A DNA stretch of 8,649 nt from Paracoccaceae bacterium. GTDB taxonomy: Bacteria > Pseudomonadota > Alphaproteobacteria > Rhodobacterales > Rhodobacteraceae. This document shows positions 6,916 through 8,649 of this stretch, in pieces. Where the stretch lies: the NCBI GenBank assembly GCA_024742655.1, contig JANSYB010000062.1:1-8649 (forward strand). The letters are read 5' to 3'. Numbering within the stretch: position 1 is the first letter of the stretch; the number at the start of each line of letters is the position of its first letter. A program made the translations under genes and the position numbers. The notes beneath the pieces were generated by a model that saw only the letters and a list, made by a program, of their open reading frames with translations, was not told the origin of the DNA and did no database searches.

Positions 6916-6957
6916 CCGCGCCTGCGGCGCGGCGACCGGGTGGGGGCTCTGCCCCCA
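6916..6957 (+). terminator. Tandem GC-rich hairpins after the operon, possible terminator
   Basis: Two stem-loops start 12 nt after the acyl-CoA dehydrogenase stop. One pairs CCGCGCC (6916-6922) with GGCGCGG (6926-6932) around a TGC loop. The other pairs TGGGGGC (6941-6947) with GCCCCCA (6951-6957) around a TCT loop. Both stems are perfect 7-bp helices. No T-run follows directly; the nearest is TTTT at 6971-6974. They may slow or end transcription, or protect the 3' end of the operon mRNA, rather than act as classical intrinsic terminators. Confidence 0.4.
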
Positions 6958-6959
6958 CA

Positions 6960-6987
6960 ACCCCGAGGTATTTTGAGCCAGATGAAG
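6960..6987 (+). repeat. Extragenic repeat, left arm (plus orientation)
   Basis: A 28-bp arm beginning A-CCCCGAGGTATTTT and ending GCCAGATGAAG. Its reverse complement recurs at 7110-7137 with 26 of 28 positions identical; the two differences are adjacent, at 6975-6976. Both copies have a GGGG/CCCC hairpin on their outer side, so each arm seems to be the tip of a longer repeat unit. Confidence 0.8.
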
Positions 6988-7007
6988 ACCAAAACCCGCA
7001 GTATCCA

Positions 7008-7032
7008 CCCCCCATCCGATAAGGACGGGGGG
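7008..7032. repeat. C/G-run hairpin between the repeat arms
   Basis: CCCCCCATCC (7008-7017) pairs with GGACGGGGGG (7023-7032) around the loop GATAA, giving a 10-bp stem with one A-C mismatch. It is central to the inverted repeat pair. No T-run follows on either strand, so it is not a classical terminator. Its role is unknown. Confidence 0.55.
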
Positions 7033-7109
7033 CTTCACCTGGCGCGGCCATCGGCTCCTCAGCCTGTACCGCCATCAGAAATTGACACAGTAGGATTAAC
7101 GGTTCGTTG

Positions 7110-7137
7110 CTTCATCTGGCCGAAAATACCTCGGGGT
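7110..7137 (-). repeat. Extragenic repeat, right arm (minus orientation)
   Basis: The reverse-complement partner of the arm at 6960-6987. On its outer side lie a hairpin at 7143-7165 (GGGCCCG with CGGGACC, one mismatch) and another at 7168-7184. The left copy lacks the first of these, so this copy carries roughly 30 bp of extra sequence between the arm and the GGGG/CCCC hairpin. Confidence 0.8.
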
Positions 7138-7167
7138 GAATTGGGCCCGGACACCGTTCGGGACCAA

Positions 7168-7199
7168 GAGGGGCAGCGCCCCTCCCGCAGGCGGTTTTT
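7168..7199 (+). terminator. Hairpin plus T-run before the CoA ligase gene, possible terminator or attenuator
   Basis: GAGGGGC (7168-7174) pairs perfectly with GCCCCTC (7178-7184) around an AGC loop. A TTTTT run sits at 7195-7199, 10 nt further on. The distance is longer than in a classical intrinsic terminator, so termination is uncertain. If active, it would separate the ligase gene from the upstream operon. Confidence 0.3.
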
Positions 7200-7271
7200 C
7201 CGACCGTCACGGCGGGATGGGTGGGGCAACTGCCGCAAGAACCACAAAACGGCGAGCAGGGGGGCTATCGG

Positions 7272-8649
7272 ATGAAGCGATCGCTGTCGCGGCTGCTGCA
7301 ACCAAAATCCATTGCCGTTGTCGGCGGTGGCGCGTGGTGCACCAGCGTTGTGGAACAATGCCTGAAAATGGGGTTTGCCGGTCCGGTCTGGCCGGTTCAC
7401 CCGTCGCGACCCGAGATCGCCGGGGTCGCGGCCTTTGCCCACCTCGAAGACCTGCCGGCACCGCCCGATGCCGTTTTCATCGGCGTCAACCGCAACGTGA
7501 CCGTACAGACCGTGCGCCTTCTGCGCGAGATGGGGGCGGGTGGCGCGGTCTGTTTCGCCAGCGGCTTTCGCGAAGCACAGGCCGAGACCGGAGACGGCGC
7601 GGGCCTGCAGGACGCGCTTCTCGAGGCGGCGGGCGACATGCCGATCATCGGACCCAACTGTTACGGCTTCATCAACTATCTGGACGGCGCGCTGCTATGG
7701 CCGGATCAGCATGGCGGTCAGCGCGTGGAGCGCGGCGCGGCGATCCTGACGCAAAGTTCGAACATGGCGATCAACATCACCATGCAGGCGCGCAGCCTTC
7801 CTCTGGCCTATGTGGCGACGGCGGGAAACCAGGCACAGATCGGGCTGGCGCAGATCGGCACGGCCCTTCTCGAGGATGACCGGGTCACGGCGCTTGGTCT
7901 GCATGTGGAGGGGATCGGCGATCTGCGTGCCTTCGAGGCGCTGGCTGCGCGGGCACGACAGCTGAGAAAGCCGATCGTCGCGTTGAAGGCCGGCCGGTCG
8001 GAACAGGCGCAGGCAGCGGCAATTTCGCATACCGCGTCCCTGGCCGGCAGCGACGCGGGGGCGCGCGCCTTGTTACGCCGCCTGGGGATCGCGCAGGTCG
8101 ACAGCCTGACCGCGCTGCTGGAAACCCTCAAGCTGGTGCATTTCGCCGGGCCACTGCGTTCCAACCGGATCGTGTCCATGTCGTGCTCGGGCGGGGAGGC
8201 CAGCCTGATGGCCGACACCGCCATGACGCGGGCCGTGACCTTCCCCCCGCTCAGCGCGGACCAGCACGAACGCCTTCGCGCCGCCCTTGGCCCGATGGTG
8301 GCGCTGGCCAACCCCTTGGATTATCACACCTTCATCTGGAACGACGCCCCGCGCATGGGCGAGGTGTTCGCTGCGATGCTTTCGGGTGAGGCCGATCTGG
8401 GCTGCCTGATCGTCGACTTTCCGCGCACCGATCGCTGCGATCCGTCGGCGTGGAATTGCGCGCTGGAGGCCGGCGCCGCGACCGTGCAGACAACCGGCAA
8501 ACCGCTTGCCCTGCTAGCCACCCTGCCCGAGGCCATGCCGGAGGATATCGCGCGGCGCGCCATCGATGGCGGCATGATCCCGATGCAGGGGCTGGATGAC
8601 ACGCTGACCGCAATCGAAGCCGCGTCCATGCTGGGCGCGGGCGGCGGAA
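7272..8649 (+). CDS. NDP-forming acyl-CoA synthetase (acetate--CoA ligase family), 3' end outside window
   Basis: 459 codons are open to the window end with no stop, so the gene continues beyond it. Residues about 8-100 are a CoA-binding Rossmann domain (SIAVVGGGAWC at 13-23, then VWPVHP at 39-44). The next part is succinyl-CoA-ligase-like: IIGPNCYGFINY (125-136), AILTQSSNMAINI (157-169), and SHTASLAGSD (252-261), where His253 fits the phosphohistidine of ADP-forming CoA ligases. The ATP-grasp domain expected at the C-terminus is not in the window. The enzyme joins a carboxylic acid to CoA using a nucleoside triphosphate. Beside an acyl-CoA dehydrogenase and carnitine genes, gamma-butyrobetaine, crotonobetaine or carnitine are reasonable substrates (inference). 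The start ATG follows AGGGGGG at 7258-7264. The repeat-rich gap upstream may give it separate expression. Confidence 0.88.
   Translation, partial: MKRSLSRLLQPKSIAVVGGGAWCTSVVEQCLKMGFAGPVWPVHPSRPEIAGVAAFAHLEDLPAPPDAVFIGVNRNVTVQTVRLLREMGAGGAVCFASGFREAQAETGDGAGLQDALLEAAGDMPIIGPNCYGFINYLDGALLWPDQHGGQRVERGAAILTQSSNMAINITMQARSLPLAYVATAGNQAQIGLAQIGTALLEDDRVTALGLHVEGIGDLRAFEALAARARQLRKPIVALKAGRSEQAQAAAISHTASLAGSDAGARALLRRLGIAQVDSLTALLETLKLVHFAGPLRSNRIVSMSCSGGEASLMADTAMTRAVTFPPLSADQHERLRAALGPMVALANPLDYHTFIWNDAPRMGEVFAAMLSGEADLGCLIVDFPRTDRCDPSAWNCALEAGAATVQTTGKPLALLATLPEAMPEDIARRAIDGGMIPMQGLDDTLTAIEAASMLGAGGG

Larger units (their letters stand above)
6905..7271. other. 367-bp intergenic gap with repeats and hairpins, no gene
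   Basis: The gap between the acyl-CoA dehydrogenase and the CoA ligase holds no convincing gene. It contains, in order, two GC-rich hairpins (6916-6932, 6941-6957), a repeat arm (6960-6987), a C/G-rich hairpin (7008-7032), an inverted copy of the arm (7110-7137), and two further hairpins (7143-7165, 7168-7184) followed by a T-run at 7195-7199. The arrangement looks like two copies, in opposite orientation, of one extragenic repeat family. I recall similar sequences from Rhodobacterales gene gaps but could not search for them. Confidence 0.7.

Noticed and set aside
7082..7111. TTGACA at 7082-7087 as the -35 box of a promoter for the CoA ligase
   Set aside because: No acceptable -10 box lies 16-19 nt downstream, so it is probably chance. 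A promoter elsewhere in the gap is not excluded.
6905..7271. CRISPR array or tRNA/rRNA gene in the intergenic gap
   Set aside because: There are only two repeat arms, in inverted orientation, without regular spacers, and no cloverleaf or rRNA-like sequence is visible.
6901..7275. Possible small genes in the 6905-7271 gap on either strand
   Set aside because: The frames run through hairpins and repeat arms, lack ribosome sites and show no recognisable protein motif.
7136..7879. Plus-strand 247-codon frame overlapping the start of the CoA ligase
   Set aside because: It is out of frame with the ligase, whose translation shows the CoA-binding and phosphohistidine motifs. The alternative is Arg/Gly-rich with no motif.

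Overview
The window reads as a high-GC (roughly mid-60s percent by eye) alphaproteobacterial chromosome segment, most likely Rhodobacterales/Roseobacter group. This rests on codon use, on the set and order of carnitine-catabolism genes, on a regulator with a DJ-1/PfpI domain plus an AraC-type DNA-binding domain, and on GC-rich extragenic hairpins with a 'CCCCGAGGTATTTT' core that I recall as common in that group. No genus can be named from the sequence alone.

Layout. Minus strand: a FAD-dependent amine/D-amino-acid oxidoreductase (1-1025, C-terminus cut off by the window start), preceded by a GlxA/CdhR-type regulator gene (1091-2041). A 76-bp divergent control region (2042-2117) separates the regulator from a tightly packed plus-strand operon: a BKACE-family beta-keto acid cleavage enzyme (2118-3032), an NAD-type short-chain dehydrogenase (3029-3796), a lipocalin-like lipoprotein (3793-4320), a carnitine 3-dehydrogenase fused to a betainyl-CoA thioesterase (4336-5742), and an acyl-CoA dehydrogenase (5744-6904). 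The first three genes overlap by ATGA start/stop junctions. A 367-bp gap (6905-7271) holds hairpins and two inverted copies of a 28-bp repeat arm. After it comes the start of an NDP-forming acyl-CoA synthetase (7272 to beyond the window end).

How the genes fit together (inference from known family chemistry): L-carnitine is oxidised by the dehydrogenase half of the fusion to 3-dehydrocarnitine. The BKACE enzyme condenses this with acetyl-CoA and cleaves it to betainyl-CoA plus acetoacetate. The hotdog half of the fusion hydrolyses betainyl-CoA to glycine betaine. The SDR may feed the same intermediate from D-carnitine or handle acetoacetate. The acyl-CoA dehydrogenase and the CoA ligase suggest a second entry route from gamma-butyrobetaine or crotonobetaine through CoA thioesters. 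The FAD enzyme may act on a secondary or tertiary amine downstream of glycine betaine. No transporter, enoyl-CoA hydratase, CoA-transferase or acetoacetate-activating enzyme lies in the window.

The least explained items are the lipocalin-like lipoprotein inside a catabolic operon, an Asp at the usual catalytic Glu position of the acyl-CoA dehydrogenase, the inverted repeat pair in the gap, and an apparently near-leaderless regulator gene.
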